A stretch of DNA of 64,000 nucleotides, taken from the NCBI RefSeq assembly GCF_008364555.1, contig NZ_VTUC01000007.1, positions 103,497-167,496 on the forward strand. Reading direction: 5' to 3'. The DNA comes from Enterobacter vonholyi (GTDB lineage: Bacteria > Pseudomonadota > Gammaproteobacteria > Enterobacterales > Enterobacteriaceae). This document shows, piece by piece, positions 49,401 through 60,626 of the stretch (positions are counted from its first letter, which is position 1; each line of letters opens with the position of its first letter). The position numbers and the translations under genes were made by a program. The notes under the pieces are model-generated. The model was not told the DNA's origin. It was given only the letters and a program-made list of their open reading frames with translations, and did no database searches.

Positions 49401-49893
49401 TCCGGCGAGCAGGATCTTTCGCCACCACGTTCCAGTATTCCGTCGCCACGTCGCCGCCCGGCGGGTTGCCTTCAAACAGCTTGTCATAGGCTGCAATCGC
49501 CTCCTGCGTGTGTCCCGTGGTGGCGAGCAAACGCGCCTGCTGGAGCTGCTGGCGGCCATCCGGCGTGGAAAGCAGCATCGTGTTGCGTGATGACTGGTAC
49601 GCGCTCGAGCCAGGCGCGATCCCTTTCAGACGGTCCAGCTCTTTTTGCGCGCCGGCGTTATCGCCCTGGCGCAGCAGGTAGCGAAAGCGTGCGGCAATGA
49701 CGTCAGGGTTGTTCGGGTCAATCAGCTCAAGACGATAAAGCGACTGACGAACCAAATCCTCACGCTGTGTCGATTCGCCCAGCCGAACCTGTTCCAGCAG
49801 CTGTTTCTGCTGCGGCGAGTTGGCGGCCTCAGCCATCGGCATCAGTGCCAGGCCAAGCGATAAAGTGAGTAGATTTATTGTGAACTTGCGCAT
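46411..49893 (-). CDS. bcsC: cellulose export outer membrane protein BcsC
   Basis: BcsC guides cellulose across the periplasm and out through the outer membrane. The 1160 residues (E. coli 1157) start with a signal peptide ending AEA. About 19 TPR-type helical repeats follow to near residue 780, and a C-terminal 16-strand barrel ends in Trp (PYADW). ATG 49893 is chosen four codons inside the open frame because it gives [15 protein letters not shown]; it overlaps the end of bcsZ by 19 bp. It is the last gene of bcsRQABZC. Confidence 0.95.
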   Translation of the reverse strand: MRKFTINLLTLSLGLALMPMAEAANSPQQKQLLEQVRLGESTQREDLVRQSLYRLELIDPNNPDVIAARFRYLLRQGDNAGAQKELDRLKGIAPGSSAYQSSRNTMLLSTPDGRQQLQQARLLATTGHTQEAIAAYDKLFEGNPPGGDVATEYWNVVAKDPARRNAAINQLKKINSSSPGNTQLQATLSQLLFQSGRRDEGFAVLQEMAKSTNGRSQASDMWYDQIKDQPASSASVSALQKYLSVFSDGDSVAAARAQLEAQQKQLADPAFRAKAEGLAAVDAGQGSKAVAELQKAVSANHADSEAVGALGQAYSQKGDRARAVAQFEKAIALDPQSDNRGKWDSLLKVNRYWLLIQQGDAALKANNPAQAERYYQQARSIDNTDSYAVLGLGDAAAARKDNEAAERYYRQALRMDSGNSNAVRGLANIYRAQSPEKASQFIQSLSASQRRSIDDIERSLTNEQLSAQAEQLENQGKYAQAAEIQRRRLALSPGDVWITYRLSRDLYSAGQRSQADTLMRQLASQKPSDPDQVYANGLYLSGNDQDRAALAHLDTLPRSQWNGNIQELADRLQSNQVLETANRLRDSGKEQEAENLLRQQPTSTRIDLTLADWAQQRGDLDSAKTTYNAVLQREPQNEDAILGLTEIYRAQGNKDAARAELAKLPAAQNGQPLSLNMQRRIAMAQAGLGDSAAAEQTFNKIIPQAKSQPGSMENALVLRDAARFQAQNGQPQQALETYKDAMVSSGITTTRPVDNDSFTRLTRNDEKDDWLKRGVRSDAGDLYRQQDVNVTLQHDYWGSSGTGGYSDLKAHTTMLQVDAPLSDGRMFFRSDLVNMDAGSFDNNNGTYDPKWGTCYETPCSGNTHQSDNGASVAVGWQNKTWAMDIGTTPMGFDVVDVVGGISYSSDLGPIGYTVNAHRRPISSSLLAFAGQKDTNTGTTWGGVRATGGGVSMSYDKGEANGIWSSLNAETLTGKNVEDNWRVRWMTGYYYKLINKNNERLTVGVSNMLWHYDKDLSGYTLGQGGYYSPQEYVSFALPVTWRKRTENWSWELGGSVSWSHSKTKDELRYPIQNLIPTDEPDRYTDRGVMETGSSSSGTGYTARAIIERRVTSNWFVGMGVDIQEAKDYTPSHALIYVRYSAAGWQGDMDLPPQPLIPYADW

Positions 49894-50981
49894 TCCTGGC
49901 CCCAATCCGGTATTAATTCACCTTTTGCGGTGAAGCGAAAACGATGCTGATCCCATCCTTGCCCAAAGAGAGTCAGCACGTAGCTGTAATAGGCATTATT
50001 ATCGGGAAAATGGTCTGCAACGCGCTGGCGCTGAACCGCCTGGGCATCACGTTGTTGTAAAAACGGCAGCATGGCGGCAGAGAACCCGACCGGACCATTC
50101 CCGGTGCGTTTCCCCGTCGCCACATCCACTTTCTCCGGCGGCACACCCCGTTTCATTGTCTTGGCCGCCATCGGCTGGAACAGCGTCAGCAGCCGGGCTT
50201 TCTGAGGGTCTTTATCACTCATCATTCCCACCCAGAGATAAACGCGGATGGCGTCGTAGCCGCCCACCAGCGATTTATCCTGCTGCAACCGCCAGCCTTT
50301 GTTTTTCTGATACTGTACCCAGTCCGGCGAAAAACCTTTCGGCGCACTCTCCAGCAGCAGGCGCTGATTGGTTTCACGAAGCGTGGTCCACGGGGTACCA
50401 AAACGCGTGAAATAACTCGCTAGCTGCGGAGGAAGATAGCTGGGATTAAAGCGCCATACGTTTTCATCGGCAAAGCCGACTTTACCGGGAAGCAGCATTG
50501 CGCCGAGCCCCGGGACTTTCACCACTTCCTCGCTGACAATGCGTTTCAGCAGCGCTTTACCCGTGCGGGTATAGTCCGGATGTTTCCACAGTCGACCCGC
50601 TTCGAGCAGTGACCAGGCGATCCAGACATCGGCGTCAGAGGCGGAGTTGGTATCAATCACCGCCCACGTCTCTTTATCTTTCTGACCCCATAGCCAGGCA
50701 GGCAGATGGTCGTTGAGATCGCCGCTGGCAAGATTATCGCGCGTCCACGTCAGCAGCTGGTCAAAAGATTTGCGATCGTTCGCCGCCAGGGCAAAGAACA
50801 GGGCGTAGCTTTGCCCTTCCGAGGTCGTAATTTTGCGCGTGTCGCTGGGATCAACGACACGCCCGCCCTCGCTGATGTAGTCCTTTTTAAACTGCTCCCA
50901 TGCAGGCCAGGTACAGGCGGCGCGAAGAGGTAGCGCCGCCAGCATCACCGCTGCTAATGCACACCAGCGAAAGGCTTTCAT
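49875..50981 (-). CDS. bcsZ: periplasmic endo-1,4-beta-glucanase BcsZ
   Basis: BcsZ is a GH8 cellulase that trims cellulose during secretion. The protein is 368 residues as in E. coli. It has a signal peptide ([21 protein letters not shown]), catalytic acid Glu55 in TTSEGQSYA, Asp116 in SDADVWIAW and Asp243 in GGYDAIR, all at E. coli numbers. ATG 50981 is preferred to the GTG one codon before. It lies 6 bp after bcsB and overlaps bcsC by 19 bp. Confidence 0.96.
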   Translation of the reverse strand: MKAFRWCALAAVMLAALPLRAACTWPAWEQFKKDYISEGGRVVDPSDTRKITTSEGQSYALFFALAANDRKSFDQLLTWTRDNLASGDLNDHLPAWLWGQKDKETWAVIDTNSASDADVWIAWSLLEAGRLWKHPDYTRTGKALLKRIVSEEVVKVPGLGAMLLPGKVGFADENVWRFNPSYLPPQLASYFTRFGTPWTTLRETNQRLLLESAPKGFSPDWVQYQKNKGWRLQQDKSLVGGYDAIRVYLWVGMMSDKDPQKARLLTLFQPMAAKTMKRGVPPEKVDVATGKRTGNGPVGFSAAMLPFLQQRDAQAVQRQRVADHFPDNNAYYSYVLTLFGQGWDQHRFRFTAKGELIPDWGQECASSQ

Positions 50982-50987
50982 CACATC

Positions 50988-53396
50988 TTACTCATCCGGG
51001 TTCAGACGACGACGGCTGATGATTCGCAGCAGACGCCACAGCACCCATGCCAGCAAGACCACGCTAACCGCAGCCAGGATGGCGAGCAGAACCGGATGGT
51101 TAGCCAGCGCATACCACAGGCGTTCGAACCATGGCAGATGGCCCACGTAGTACACATCCCCCACGCGCAGGCTATTGACGCCGGATTCACGGATCACCGA
51201 CACGGAACCAAACATCGCGGCACGTTTACCGCTGTCGTTCATGGCCGTATTGAGCAGTTCATACCCGCGCGGGCTGTCCGCCAGAAGAGCCACCACGCTA
51301 CGCTGTTCGTTGTAAGGTGACTGGAAGCCCACCACCGCGGCCATTGCCCCCTGAGACGTTACCGTCGTCTGCGCGCTGGCCTGACGATCGTTCACATCCG
51401 GCATAATGCTCGGGAACTCGGTCTGGCGCAGCGGCGTGTTAACCCAGGACTGAGCCGCTTTCACCAGCAGATCGATACGTTTGTCATCCTTCAGCTTGTC
51501 CGGAATGGTACCGATCACCATGATGTCAGCGTCTTTGTTCTGAATCTGGCTGCCATCGTCCGTCAACGTAACGTTAATCGCCGGTAATCCCGTCTGTCCT
51601 CCAACGGTCGCCATGGTATCCAGCAGGGTCGTTACCTGCCCTTCAGTTGGCGCTTTTGGCATTACTACGATGGACTCAGAAAGATCGGCCATGCGGCTGA
51701 ACGGGAAGCCCGCGTTAGCAAAGGCGCGCAGATCCGGCATCGCCAGGAAGTGATAGTACTTCGAGAAGTCGATGGTCGACTCATCGCCAATCACAACGTG
51801 GTTCTGTACGGGCTGGAAGGTGATGCAGTTTTCCGCAGAACCGCCAGGCATTGGGTTCATGTACTGGAAGTCAAAGCGCAGCTGGTTTATCGCGCCAAGC
51901 TTCAGTGCCGGAATAGAGACATCCGTTTTGCCATCCAGAAGACCCTGTAGCACCGGCAGGCGAAGCATCAGGCGGTTAGTATCCTGCGTGCTTTGCAGGC
52001 TGAAGGATTGCAGGAACTGGTTGTTCAGGCTGATATCCATGCGCGAGCTGTCTTTGGTAGCCGGCGCGGTATAGCGGTAGTTCAGATTGATATCAATGCC
52101 GTTGGTACGCAGCAGGTACAGATCCGGCGGCAGATTCAGCGACAGGCTAATCGGCGCTGGCTCAAGCCCCGTCGCCTGCAGCTGTTCTTCATAGGTTTTC
52201 AGCTCACCGAAAGTCACCGCACGGTCGGTACGCACCCAGTTTGGCGCATCATAAGGTTTACGCGCCAGCAGCGGTTTGACCTCATCCACCACCACGCTGT
52301 TGCCGCGGAAAAGGACGTTACCCTGAGCAATGGCTTTTGCTGCCTGCACCAGGTCTTTATCATCACGACCAAAGACCACCAGCAGCTTCACGTACGGGTT
52401 TTCCGGGTGGCTTATCATCTCAACGGTCGGCGCTTTGACGTCCGGATGATCGCGCAGGAAGGCCGGGCGTTTCGCGTTGGTCGCAAACACAATGGCATTT
52501 CTGTCCGGCAGTTTGTCATACATCGCCGGGAAGCTCTGTCCACGCCAGCCAGCGCGTGAACCAAACCAGGACGCCACAATGGTGGCCGCCAGCTGTTCGG
52601 TCACGTCCGGGGACGAGGCAAACACCATCGGCAGCGTGAGCGGACGGTTATCACGCGGATCAAAGAACGGAACCGGGAATGCGGAGAGATCGTTTTTCAG
52701 CGCCAGCGACTGGTAGGTCATCTGCAGCGAGGAGTTACGTCCGACGTCCATCCACAGCGTGTTGCTGGCCGGGTTTTCGCAGACATCGCGGTAGTGACCG
52801 ACAAACTCCAGGCGAATACGGTTAAAATCGGTGATGAACAGCGGGTTGATCGGCACCTGAGCCTGAGTTTTCTTGCCCAGCTGCTCTTTCGTGACCGGCA
52901 GTACGTCCATCAGCTCGTCATTCAGGTAGACCTTCAGCTGAGACTGCGTCGGCAGCAGAGACGGCGACGGGGTGTATTCAAGGTTCAGCACCGCATTAGA
53001 GACGACCTCATCGCTGCGCATGCCAAACTCAATGCCGCCGTTAGGGTTGATGCCGCGCAGCACCATGCTGCCCGGAGGCGGCGCAATTTGCGCGAAGGTC
53101 AGCTTCACGTCGCGCGACGGCGCATTGTCCGCAACGACGGGCGCATTCGCCCCCCGGACGCCCGGCATCACCTGCCCGATGACCTGGCCGTCTGCCGGCA
53201 ATGTGTTCCCCTCCGTCGGCTGGTTCGGCGTGATATTTTCTGTTTGGCCAGGTGCCGCGGTGACAACCGGATCGGTTGCTTGCGCGACGACAGGTACCGT
53301 TGCCGCTGCGTTACCCGGGGCTGCGTTAGCCATTGTTGCGGGGATCGCATTCATCCCCATTGCCACTGCACATAACCAGGAAAGTTTTGTTTTCAT
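50988..53396 (-). CDS. bcsB: cellulose synthase periplasmic subunit BcsB
   Basis: BcsB partners BcsA: carbohydrate-binding and flavodoxin-like domains in the periplasm lead the glucan away, and a C-terminal helix contacts BcsA. The 802 residues start with a signal peptide (MKTKLSWLCAVAMGMNAIPATMANA), then a Pro/Thr-rich linker and the two repeated domains, and end with LLAILAAVSVVLLAWVLWRLL and a basic tail. ATG 53396 is 10 bp after bcsA; the longer frame lacks a signal peptide at its start. Confidence 0.95.
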   Translation of the reverse strand: MKTKLSWLCAVAMGMNAIPATMANAAPGNAAATVPVVAQATDPVVTAAPGQTENITPNQPTEGNTLPADGQVIGQVMPGVRGANAPVVADNAPSRDVKLTFAQIAPPPGSMVLRGINPNGGIEFGMRSDEVVSNAVLNLEYTPSPSLLPTQSQLKVYLNDELMDVLPVTKEQLGKKTQAQVPINPLFITDFNRIRLEFVGHYRDVCENPASNTLWMDVGRNSSLQMTYQSLALKNDLSAFPVPFFDPRDNRPLTLPMVFASSPDVTEQLAATIVASWFGSRAGWRGQSFPAMYDKLPDRNAIVFATNAKRPAFLRDHPDVKAPTVEMISHPENPYVKLLVVFGRDDKDLVQAAKAIAQGNVLFRGNSVVVDEVKPLLARKPYDAPNWVRTDRAVTFGELKTYEEQLQATGLEPAPISLSLNLPPDLYLLRTNGIDINLNYRYTAPATKDSSRMDISLNNQFLQSFSLQSTQDTNRLMLRLPVLQGLLDGKTDVSIPALKLGAINQLRFDFQYMNPMPGGSAENCITFQPVQNHVVIGDESTIDFSKYYHFLAMPDLRAFANAGFPFSRMADLSESIVVMPKAPTEGQVTTLLDTMATVGGQTGLPAINVTLTDDGSQIQNKDADIMVIGTIPDKLKDDKRIDLLVKAAQSWVNTPLRQTEFPSIMPDVNDRQASAQTTVTSQGAMAAVVGFQSPYNEQRSVVALLADSPRGYELLNTAMNDSGKRAAMFGSVSVIRESGVNSLRVGDVYYVGHLPWFERLWYALANHPVLLAILAAVSVVLLAWVLWRLLRIISRRRLNPDE

Positions 53397-53406
53397 CGCG
53401 TTATCA

Positions 53407-56022
53407 TCATTGTTGAGCCATAACCGGGTCCGCCTGCTTCGCCTCATCCCGCTCAGGACGACGAGGAATGAACGACACGACCCAGGAAACCAGCGAAGTA
53501 AGTGACCGGAAAATTAATTTCACCGACGACGGGGCAAATTCTGCAAGGTGACGATAGCCACGGAACCCCAGCTTCAGAATATCCAGCAGGCTTTCCAGAG
53601 GTTTATCTTCCGGGAAGCTGTCCTGCCAGAGAGCCCACGTATCCGCGCGGGCAAACGTACACTGCACAAAATCGATATGTTGCTTTTTGGTCAACGGCAT
53701 CAGCTGCAGACCGACTTCATTGCCCGCCACGCGAACAACCTGCGTCGGGAAGACATACTCCTGCTGACCGCGCTTAAGCAGCAGGTTAACTTTTTGCCCT
53801 TCAAGCACCTTCGCCTGGCCGTTGATTTTGATCCCCAAACCGCCGTCAGAGAAGTCATGCACGGTACAGGAGAAGAGGTGGCCATCTTCACGGGCAATCG
53901 CCGCAGGCATGCAGATTTCAACACGATGCGCACGACGAACCTGTTTGCTTTCCACCGACACCGCCACCGCGCCGCCGAGGATAATCAGGTTGTAGAAAAC
54001 CCATGCCATACTGACGAAGACGGTCAGGATTTCGTTTTCCGGGCCGTAGAAGTAACGCCAGATACCCGCAATGACGCCCACGATATTCAGCAGCACCAGG
54101 AAGATATACGGCCGGGAGATCACCCAGTCGACGTACTCCTCCTCCACCAGCCCGCCCTTCGCGGTGACGTTAAATTTACCTTTGTGCGGATTAATCAGCG
54201 CCACCATCGTCGGCGGCGCGATGTACCAGGCCAGCACCGTTTCGTAGATTTCACTCCAGAAGGAGTGGCGGTATTTACCCTGTATCTTCGAGTTCGTCAG
54301 GCTCGCGTGGATCATGTGCGGCAGAACAAACAGCGCAATCATCAGCGCGGGAGCGTAGATGATATAAGCGTGAAGAAGCAGGAACGCCAGCGGCGCGGTC
54401 AGGAAGATTAGCCGCGGAATGCCGGACAAAAAGTGGAACATGGCGTTGACGTAGCAAAGACGCTGCGCCAGCTTGAGTCCTTTCCCGATCAGAGGGTTAT
54501 CGAGACGGAAAATCTGCACCATCCCGCGCGCCCAGCGAATACGCTGACCAATGTGCGCCGACAGTGACTCCGTTGCCAGACCGGCTGCCTGAGGAATACG
54601 CATATAGGCAGAGGTATAGCCACGACGGTGCAGGCGCAGAGAGGTGTGCGCATCTTCAGTCACCGTTTCGACGGCGATACCGCCAATTTCATCCAGCGGT
54701 TTACGGCGGATAACCGCACAAGAGCCGCAGAAGAAGGTGGCGTCCCACATGTCATTCCCGTCCTGCACCAGGCCATAGAACAGGGTGCCTTCGTTCGGGG
54801 TCTTACGGAAGCGGCCAAGGTTACGTTCAAACGGGTCCGGAGAGAAGAAGTGGTGCGGCGTCTGCATCATCGCCAGCTCTTTCTCCTTCAGGAACCAGCC
54901 CATGGTCATCTGCAGGAAAGAGCGCGTCGGCACGTGGTCACAGTCAAAGATCGAGACAAACTCCCCGGAGGCATACTTCAACGCGTTGTTGATGTTACCC
55001 GCCTTAGCGTGTTCGTGAGTCGGACGGGCGATGTATTCGACGCCGACCTCCTCTGCGAACTGGCGGAACGCCGGACGGTTGCCGTCATCCAGGATCCAGA
55101 CCTTGAGCTTATCTTTCGGCCAGTCGATGCCCAGCGCAGCATAAATCGTGTTTTTCACCACGCTCAGGTCTTCGTTGTAGGTCGGCACGAAGAGATCGAC
55201 AGTTGGCCACTGGGTCGTGTCCTTTGGCAGCGGAACCGGCTGGCGGTTGAGCGGCCAAATCACCTGGAAATAGCCCAGCACCAGCACGATCCAGGCGTAG
55301 GTTTCTGCAAACAGCAGCACCAGACCGCATACCAGACTGACCGGGTCGTCCCAGTTCAGGGTTGAGGTATAACGCCACCAGATGTAGCGACAGGAGACGG
55401 TCAACGATAACACGATCAGCATCAGCGCCGAGAAGCGCCCCGGAATACGGCGGACCAGCAGCGCCACGCCCCACAGCAGGATCAGGAAGGTGAACTGCGC
55501 CAGAGGGTTGAAAGGTTGCGTAATACAGACCAGCGCCAGAATGAGCGAGAACACGACGATCACGCCGAGGATAAAACGCCGCAGGCCCGGATGGAGATGT
55601 CCGAGCTCTTTATGGTTATCCAGATGGCTGGTCTTATCGCTGAAGCTGTTGGGCAGTCTGTCCAGCCACTGGTGGTAGCGCTCACGTAACTGCTGCACGC
55701 GGGAGAAGCTGCGCCAGTACGGCGTTATTTTCTCTGAGCGGGATGATGTGACCACCAGCCAGATGGCCTGAATGAGATAACGCGCCGGATCCAAAGGACG
55801 CGGCCGGTTGGGATTAATGTGCGGATATAGCTCACTGTGGCGGGCACGTATGCGCTGCCAGCGCGGGTGTTCGAGTGGAATAAACATCCAGGCCAGAATC
55901 ATCCAGAAACAGCCGAGCGCGGCGCTAAATGCCGACGCACCGTGACGGCGAAAATGCCGGTAATGTTCACTCAAACGCGAACTGACCGGCGGGATGAGTA
56001 ACCAGCTGGCGAGACGACTCAT
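53407..56022 (-). CDS. bcsA: cellulose synthase catalytic subunit BcsA (UDP-forming)
   Basis: BcsA polymerises UDP-glucose into beta-1,4-glucan and translocates it. The 871 residues (E. coli 872) have an N-terminal extension, about eight helices, and a GT2 domain with ILDDGNRP, DCDHVPT, VTEDAHTSLRL and QRIRWARGM. The C-terminal PilZ domain shows RRAHRVE and HDFSDGGLGIKI, which bind c-di-GMP. It overlaps bcsQ by 4 bp and precedes bcsB by 10 bp. Activity is therefore set by PdeH/PdeK and diguanylate cyclases outside the window. Confidence 0.97.
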   Translation of the reverse strand: MSRLASWLLIPPVSSRLSEHYRHFRRHGASAFSAALGCFWMILAWMFIPLEHPRWQRIRARHSELYPHINPNRPRPLDPARYLIQAIWLVVTSSRSEKITPYWRSFSRVQQLRERYHQWLDRLPNSFSDKTSHLDNHKELGHLHPGLRRFILGVIVVFSLILALVCITQPFNPLAQFTFLILLWGVALLVRRIPGRFSALMLIVLSLTVSCRYIWWRYTSTLNWDDPVSLVCGLVLLFAETYAWIVLVLGYFQVIWPLNRQPVPLPKDTTQWPTVDLFVPTYNEDLSVVKNTIYAALGIDWPKDKLKVWILDDGNRPAFRQFAEEVGVEYIARPTHEHAKAGNINNALKYASGEFVSIFDCDHVPTRSFLQMTMGWFLKEKELAMMQTPHHFFSPDPFERNLGRFRKTPNEGTLFYGLVQDGNDMWDATFFCGSCAVIRRKPLDEIGGIAVETVTEDAHTSLRLHRRGYTSAYMRIPQAAGLATESLSAHIGQRIRWARGMVQIFRLDNPLIGKGLKLAQRLCYVNAMFHFLSGIPRLIFLTAPLAFLLLHAYIIYAPALMIALFVLPHMIHASLTNSKIQGKYRHSFWSEIYETVLAWYIAPPTMVALINPHKGKFNVTAKGGLVEEEYVDWVISRPYIFLVLLNIVGVIAGIWRYFYGPENEILTVFVSMAWVFYNLIILGGAVAVSVESKQVRRAHRVEICMPAAIAREDGHLFSCTVHDFSDGGLGIKINGQAKVLEGQKVNLLLKRGQQEYVFPTQVVRVAGNEVGLQLMPLTKKQHIDFVQCTFARADTWALWQDSFPEDKPLESLLDILKLGFRGYRHLAEFAPSSVKLIFRSLTSLVSWVVSFIPRRPERDEAKQADPVMAQQ

Positions 56023-56774
56023 ACATCACTCCCTGCATGCTCCGCCCGGTTGGCGAAGTTCAGCAGACACCAGTTAGCCAGCGTCAGAATCTCTTCTGCC
56101 GCCAGTGAATCGCTGCGGTATTCGCCGAGCGGTTGCTTAGACGCAAGACATTCCGCCATTCCCTCATCACGATGAATGACAATAGGAAGCAAACGGCGCT
56201 GGCTTTGCAGCCATACCTGATAGAGATCGTCCTGGATCTGGCTGCCAATACGCAAATCGTTAATCAGAATATGAGCCTTCTGAGGTAGCCCCTGCTGGTG
56301 CAGGCGGATATGGCAGTTCGCATCAACGTTAACGATCGAGAGGATGTGATCGCACTGCGCGATAAGCTGTCTGGTCAGCGTACCGGCGCCGTGGGGCAGA
56401 TCCAGCAGGATCCATTTGTAGTGCCCCTTTTCTTTCAGGGCCTGCAGCGCCAGCGTGAACTGCGAAAAGAGGCGCTGATACGCGGCTTCATTTTCGCGTT
56501 CCGTGGTGGTCAGTTGACCAAACGGCAGCAGATCGAGCTGGGAGGTATAGCGCATCCCCGCATCCTGCCAGTCTTTATCATCAAGCAGCGCGCGTGCCCA
56601 GCCCTCTTCACGAGTAAAGTCAACGTTAAACGACATACGCAACAAATTATCGGCGCAGGCGTCAATAACCAGCACCGATTCACCTAAAAGCTGTAATGAC
56701 CACGCCAGCGCCGCGGTAACTGATGTGGTACCCACACCGCCACGGACACCCTGTAATCCGAGTATGGCCATCAA
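56019..56774 (-). CDS. bcsQ: cellulose biosynthesis protein BcsQ (MinD/ParA-like ATPase)
   Basis: BcsQ is a SIMIBI ATPase that, with BcsR and BcsE, assembles the cytoplasmic vestibule of the Bcs complex. The 251-residue protein has the deviant Walker A GLQGVRGGVGTTSV near the N terminus, LVIDACADN, and a switch-like WILLDLPHGAG. The frame is complete, unlike E. coli K-12, where an early stop breaks bcsQ and blocks cellulose production. It lies 8 bp after bcsR and overlaps bcsA by 4 bp. Confidence 0.95.
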   Translation of the reverse strand: MMAILGLQGVRGGVGTTSVTAALAWSLQLLGESVLVIDACADNLLRMSFNVDFTREEGWARALLDDKDWQDAGMRYTSQLDLLPFGQLTTTERENEAAYQRLFSQFTLALQALKEKGHYKWILLDLPHGAGTLTRQLIAQCDHILSIVNVDANCHIRLHQQGLPQKAHILINDLRIGSQIQDDLYQVWLQSQRRLLPIVIHRDEGMAECLASKQPLGEYRSDSLAAEEILTLANWCLLNFANRAEHAGSDV

Positions 56775-56782
56775 TGGCTCCC

Positions 56783-56971
56783 TTATTGTTGATGGGCGAA
56801 TTCAGCTAATAACGGCCAGCGTTTAATAGCCGCGGCCAACTGTTCCCGCTGGGAAATATCGGTGTAATCTATTTCAGGTAAAGAAAAGGCCTGCGTCAGC
56901 GCCAGAAAATCGTTTTGGAATGTGTAACCCAGAGTCGAGTCGACTGGGGTTCCAGGTTCGTTATTATCCAT
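56783..56971 (-). CDS. bcsR: cellulose biosynthesis protein BcsR
   Basis: A 62-residue protein, the same length as E. coli BcsR, which binds BcsQ and regulates vestibule assembly. Conserved parts include QNDFLALTQAFSLPEIDYTDIS and AAAIKRWPLLAEF. It is the first gene of bcsRQABZC. The 175-bp divergent gap to bcsE (56972-57146) must contain both promoters; no other gene is visible there. Confidence 0.93.
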   Translation of the reverse strand: MDNNEPGTPVDSTLGYTFQNDFLALTQAFSLPEIDYTDISQREQLAAAIKRWPLLAEFAHQQ

Positions 56972-57146
56972 TCTTTTTCCATCCCTTTAAGGAAAATCGC
57001 ACGCTAAAGAAGTTGCGGGGCTTCCTGCCCTGACAAATTTCATTTACATGCTAAATCTGATGTTCTTTAATTTCAATGTTAGGTTTATTTCTACGCTTTC
57101 GCTAGTAAACTGAGATACAGATAAATTAGACGAAAAGAGGGACACC

Positions 57147-58709
57147 GTGGACTCCATATTTTCTATTGGCATCCAGTCATTATGGGACGAATTGAGCCAC
57201 ATGCCAGTCGGAGGAGTCTGGTGGATTAATACGGACCGAAATGAAGATGCTATCAGCCTGGTTAACCAGACAATTGCTGCCCAGGATAAGGATTCCCGCG
57301 TGGCCGTCATTAGCATGGGCGAAGACCCGAAGAAAATTATCACGCTGGAAAACAATCGCGGGCCTCAGACGGTGCGATTATTTTCCATGACATCGGAAGC
57401 CGATAGTCTATACTTTTTGTCCCGCGACGTTCAGTGCTCTATTGATCCGGATCACCATTTGGTGATTCTTAAATGTGCAAATAACGTCCTGCAAAATATC
57501 CCTGCTGAAAAACTGTTGCCGTGGCTTGAAAAAATCAATAAATGGGCAAAATTTCAAAATTGCACGCTATTGATAGTCAATCCTGGCAGTAATAATGACA
57601 AGCTGTTCTCACTTTTAATGGGCGAATATCGCTCCCTGTTCGGTCTGGCAAGCGTTCGCGATCAGGTGGGTAGCTATCTCTACGATATTGCATTCTGGTG
57701 TAATGAAAAGGGCGTGAGTGCCAGGCAACAACTTACCCTGAAACATATTGAGGGCGAGTGGCACCTTGCACAGCAGGAAGAAACCGTGGTCCAACCGCGA
57801 AGTGATGAAAAACGCATTCTGAGCCATATCGCGGTATTAGAGGGGGCACCCGCCCTGTCGGAAAACTGGACACTTTTTGAGTCTAACGAAGCCCTTTTCC
57901 ATGAAGCCCGCACAACCCAGGCGGCGACCCTTATTTTCTCGCTGATGCAGAATAACCAGATTGAGACGCTGGCACGGCAAATCCACACCCTGCGCCGCCA
58001 GCGCGGAAGCGCGTTAAAAATCATCGTGCGCGAAAACAATACCAGCCTGCGCGCCACCGATGAGCGCCTGCTTCTGGGCTGCGGCGCCAATATGGTTATC
58101 CCATGGAATGCGCCGCTGTCACGCTGCCTGACGCTTATCGAAAGCGTTCAGGGCCAGCAGTTTAGCCGCCATGTACCGGAAGATATTTCCACGCTGCTCT
58201 CCATGACGCAGCCGATGAAGCTGCGTGGGTACCAAAAATGGGATACCTTCTGCGACGCCGTCGGCAACATGATGAACAACACTCTTCTTCCTGCTGACGG
58301 AAAAGGAGTCATGGTTGCCCTGCGTCCTGTACCGGGTATTCGCGTTGAACAGGCTCTCACCCTATGTCGCCCGAACCGTACAGGGGACATCATGACCATT
58401 GGCGATAATCGCCTGGTGCTATTTTTGTCCTTCTGCCGGGTTAACGATCTCGATACGGCGCTTAACCATATCTTCCCCCTGCCTACCGGGGATATTTTCT
58501 CGAACCGTATGATTTGGTTCGAAGATAATACGATTAGCGCGGAGCTGGTGCAGATGCGTGCGCTCCAGCCCGAACAATGGGCTAAACCGCTCGCTATCAC
58601 GAGCGATGCGAAACCGATCCTCAATGCCAGACATGATGGACACGTCTGGCGTCGGGTTCCGGAACCCCTTCGCTTATTAACAGACAACGCGGAGAACGCA
58701 TCATCATGA
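57147..58709 (+). CDS. bcsE: c-di-GMP-binding protein BcsE
   Basis: BcsE boosts cellulose synthesis, binding c-di-GMP through a degenerate GGDEF (GIL) domain and linking BcsQR with BcsF. The 520 residues (E. coli 523) comprise an N-terminal ATPase-like region, a receiver-like domain and the C-terminal GGDEF-like domain. [15 protein letters not shown] contains the RxGD c-di-GMP site (RTGD). The start is GTG at 57147, with AAGAGGG in front. It is divergent from bcsR, and the stop overlaps bcsF as ATGA. Confidence 0.95.
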   Translation: MDSIFSIGIQSLWDELSHMPVGGVWWINTDRNEDAISLVNQTIAAQDKDSRVAVISMGEDPKKIITLENNRGPQTVRLFSMTSEADSLYFLSRDVQCSIDPDHHLVILKCANNVLQNIPAEKLLPWLEKINKWAKFQNCTLLIVNPGSNNDKLFSLLMGEYRSLFGLASVRDQVGSYLYDIAFWCNEKGVSARQQLTLKHIEGEWHLAQQEETVVQPRSDEKRILSHIAVLEGAPALSENWTLFESNEALFHEARTTQAATLIFSLMQNNQIETLARQIHTLRRQRGSALKIIVRENNTSLRATDERLLLGCGANMVIPWNAPLSRCLTLIESVQGQQFSRHVPEDISTLLSMTQPMKLRGYQKWDTFCDAVGNMMNNTLLPADGKGVMVALRPVPGIRVEQALTLCRPNRTGDIMTIGDNRLVLFLSFCRVNDLDTALNHIFPLPTGDIFSNRMIWFEDNTISAELVQMRALQPEQWAKPLAITSDAKPILNARHDGHVWRRVPEPLRLLTDNAENASS

Positions 58710-58900
58710 ATATCAGCGATATTATTCAACTGGTTATATTCTGTGCGCTGATCTTTTTCCCGCTTGGCTACTATGCGCGCCATTCCATACGCCGTATCCG
58801 TGATACGGCCAGAGTGCTGTTTATAAAACCTCGCTATGTAAAACCAGCCGGAACACTGACACGGGCATCACACGTCAAGGCAGACCGAAAACATGACTAA
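58706..58900 (+). CDS. bcsF: cellulose biosynthesis protein BcsF
   Basis: A 64-residue membrane peptide (E. coli 63). One N-terminal helix ([19 protein letters not shown]) is followed by a basic cytoplasmic tail. It recruits BcsE and supports BcsG. It overlaps bcsE by 4 bp and bcsG by 8 bp, so the three genes are translationally linked. Confidence 0.93.
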   Translation: MNISDIIQLVIFCALIFFPLGYYARHSIRRIRDTARVLFIKPRYVKPAGTLTRASHVKADRKHD

Positions 58901-60572
58901 TTCTACCTATACCGCTTCGTCACCCTCGCCGCTCTGGCAATACTGGCGCGGCCTTTCCGGCTGGAACTTCTACTTTCTGGTGAAGTTTGGTCTGCTGTGG
59001 GCAGGCTATCTGAATTTCCATCCCCTTCTCAACCTGGTGTTTATGGCCTTCCTGCTGATGCCGCTGCCGAATATCAGGCTGCATCGATTACGTCACTGGG
59101 TCGCCATTCCTGTAGGCTTTGCGCTGTTCTGGCATGATACCTGGCTACCGGGGCCGGATAGCATTATGAGCCAGGGTTCGCAGGTGGCGGGCTTTAGCGC
59201 CAGCTATATCCTCGATCTGACCGAGCGCTTTATTAACTGGCAGATGATTGGTGCGGTATTTGTGCTGCTGGTTGCCTGGCTGTTCCTGTCACAGTGGATC
59301 CGCGTCACGGTGTTTGTCGTCGCGATTATGATCTGGCTTAACGTGCTGACGCTGGCTGGGCCAAACTTTTCTCTGTGGCCTGCCGGTCAACCAACCACCA
59401 CGGTGACTACCACTGGGGGAAGCGCAGCGGCAACCGTCACAACGGCAGGCGATACGCCTGTCGTGGGCGATATCCCAACCCAGACCGCACCGCCGACTTC
59501 TACAAACCTGAACGCCTGGCTCTCCAGTTTCTATACCGCGGAAGATAAGCGACAGACTAAATTCCCGGATGCGCTTCCGGCGGATGCTCAGCCGTTTGAA
59601 CTGCTGGTGATCAACATCTGCTCTCTCTCCTGGGCCGACGTGGACGCCGCCGGTTTGATGTCTCATCCGCTGTGGTCACACTTCGATATTCAGTTTAAAG
59701 ATTTCAACTCTGCCACCTCGTACAGCGGCCCGGCAGCAATCCGCCTGCTGCGTGCAAGCTGCGGTCAGACATCCCATAAAAACCTGTATCAACCCGCCGG
59801 CAACCAGTGTTATCTGTTCGATAACCTCGCAAAACTGGGCTTTACGCAGCATCTGATGCTGGGGCATAACGGCCAGTTCGGTAACTTCCTGAAAGAAGTA
59901 CGCGAACAGGGTGGCATGCAGGCACCGCTGATGGATCAAACCGGCCTTCCTGTCTCTCTTCTGGGCTTCGACGGCTCGCCCGTCTATGACGATACCGCCG
60001 TCCTGCAGCGCTGGCTGCAGACCGTCGAAAAAGACAGTAATCCACGCAGCGCGACGTTCTTTAACACCCTGCCGCTCCACGACGGTAACCATTTCCCGGG
60101 CGTGAGCAAAACGGCTGATTATAAAGTGCGTGCGCAGAAGTTCTTTGACGAGCTGGATGCGTTCTTCACGGAACTGGAAAAGTCAGGCCGTAAAGTGATG
60201 GTGGTAGTGGTACCTGAGCACGGCGGCGCGCTGAAAGGCGACAGAATGCAGGTTTCAGGTCTGCGTGATATCCCAAGCCCGTCGATTACCAACGTGCCTG
60301 CTGGCATTAAATTCTTTGGTATGAAAGCACCTCATCAGGGCGCCCCGATTGAAATCACCCAGCCGTCCAGCTATCTGGCGATTTCAGAACTGGTTGCCCG
60401 TGCCGTTGACGGGAAGCTGTTTGTGGAAGATAGCGTGAACTGGGATCAGCTCACCAGCAACCTGCCGCAAACGGCAGAAGTCTCAGAGAACGCTAACGCG
60501 GTTGTCATTCAGTATCAGAACAAACCGTACGTTCGCCTGAACGGCGGAGATTGGGTACCGTATCCGCAGTAA
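58893..60572 (+). CDS. bcsG: cellulose phosphoethanolamine transferase BcsG
   Basis: BcsG moves phosphoethanolamine from phosphatidylethanolamine to cellulose in the periplasm. The 559 residues equal E. coli BcsG. Five N-terminal helices (to about 155) and a Thr/Pro-rich linker precede an alkaline-phosphatase-fold domain. Cys243 (NICSLSW), Tyr277 and the nucleophile Ser278 (ATSYSGPA) and the metal-binding Glu-His in VVVPEHGG are all conserved at E. coli positions. This predicts pEtN-modified cellulose. It is the last gene of bcsEFG. Confidence 0.96.
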   Translation: MTNSTYTASSPSPLWQYWRGLSGWNFYFLVKFGLLWAGYLNFHPLLNLVFMAFLLMPLPNIRLHRLRHWVAIPVGFALFWHDTWLPGPDSIMSQGSQVAGFSASYILDLTERFINWQMIGAVFVLLVAWLFLSQWIRVTVFVVAIMIWLNVLTLAGPNFSLWPAGQPTTTVTTTGGSAAATVTTAGDTPVVGDIPTQTAPPTSTNLNAWLSSFYTAEDKRQTKFPDALPADAQPFELLVINICSLSWADVDAAGLMSHPLWSHFDIQFKDFNSATSYSGPAAIRLLRASCGQTSHKNLYQPAGNQCYLFDNLAKLGFTQHLMLGHNGQFGNFLKEVREQGGMQAPLMDQTGLPVSLLGFDGSPVYDDTAVLQRWLQTVEKDSNPRSATFFNTLPLHDGNHFPGVSKTADYKVRAQKFFDELDAFFTELEKSGRKVMVVVVPEHGGALKGDRMQVSGLRDIPSPSITNVPAGIKFFGMKAPHQGAPIEITQPSSYLAISELVARAVDGKLFVEDSVNWDQLTSNLPQTAEVSENANAVVIQYQNKPYVRLNGGDWVPYPQ

Positions 60573-60582
60573 CTGATCTACG

Positions 60583-60611
60583 CCTCACCCTCTCCCCGTT
60601 GGGGAGAGGGG
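60583..60611. repeat. dispersed GC-rich palindrome, copy 6 (variant)
   Basis: CCTCACCCTCTCCCC-GTT-GGGGAGAGGGG, with a 10-bp stem. It lies between converging bcsG and the GH8 gene. Confidence 0.85.
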
Positions 60612-60626
60612 ATAGTCAGTGCGTTA

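Noticed and set aside
47461..49590. 709-codon plus-strand frame opposite bcsC
   Set aside because: Antisense to a full-length BcsC with recognisable TPR and barrel regions; Arg/Val/Leu-rich shadow translation.
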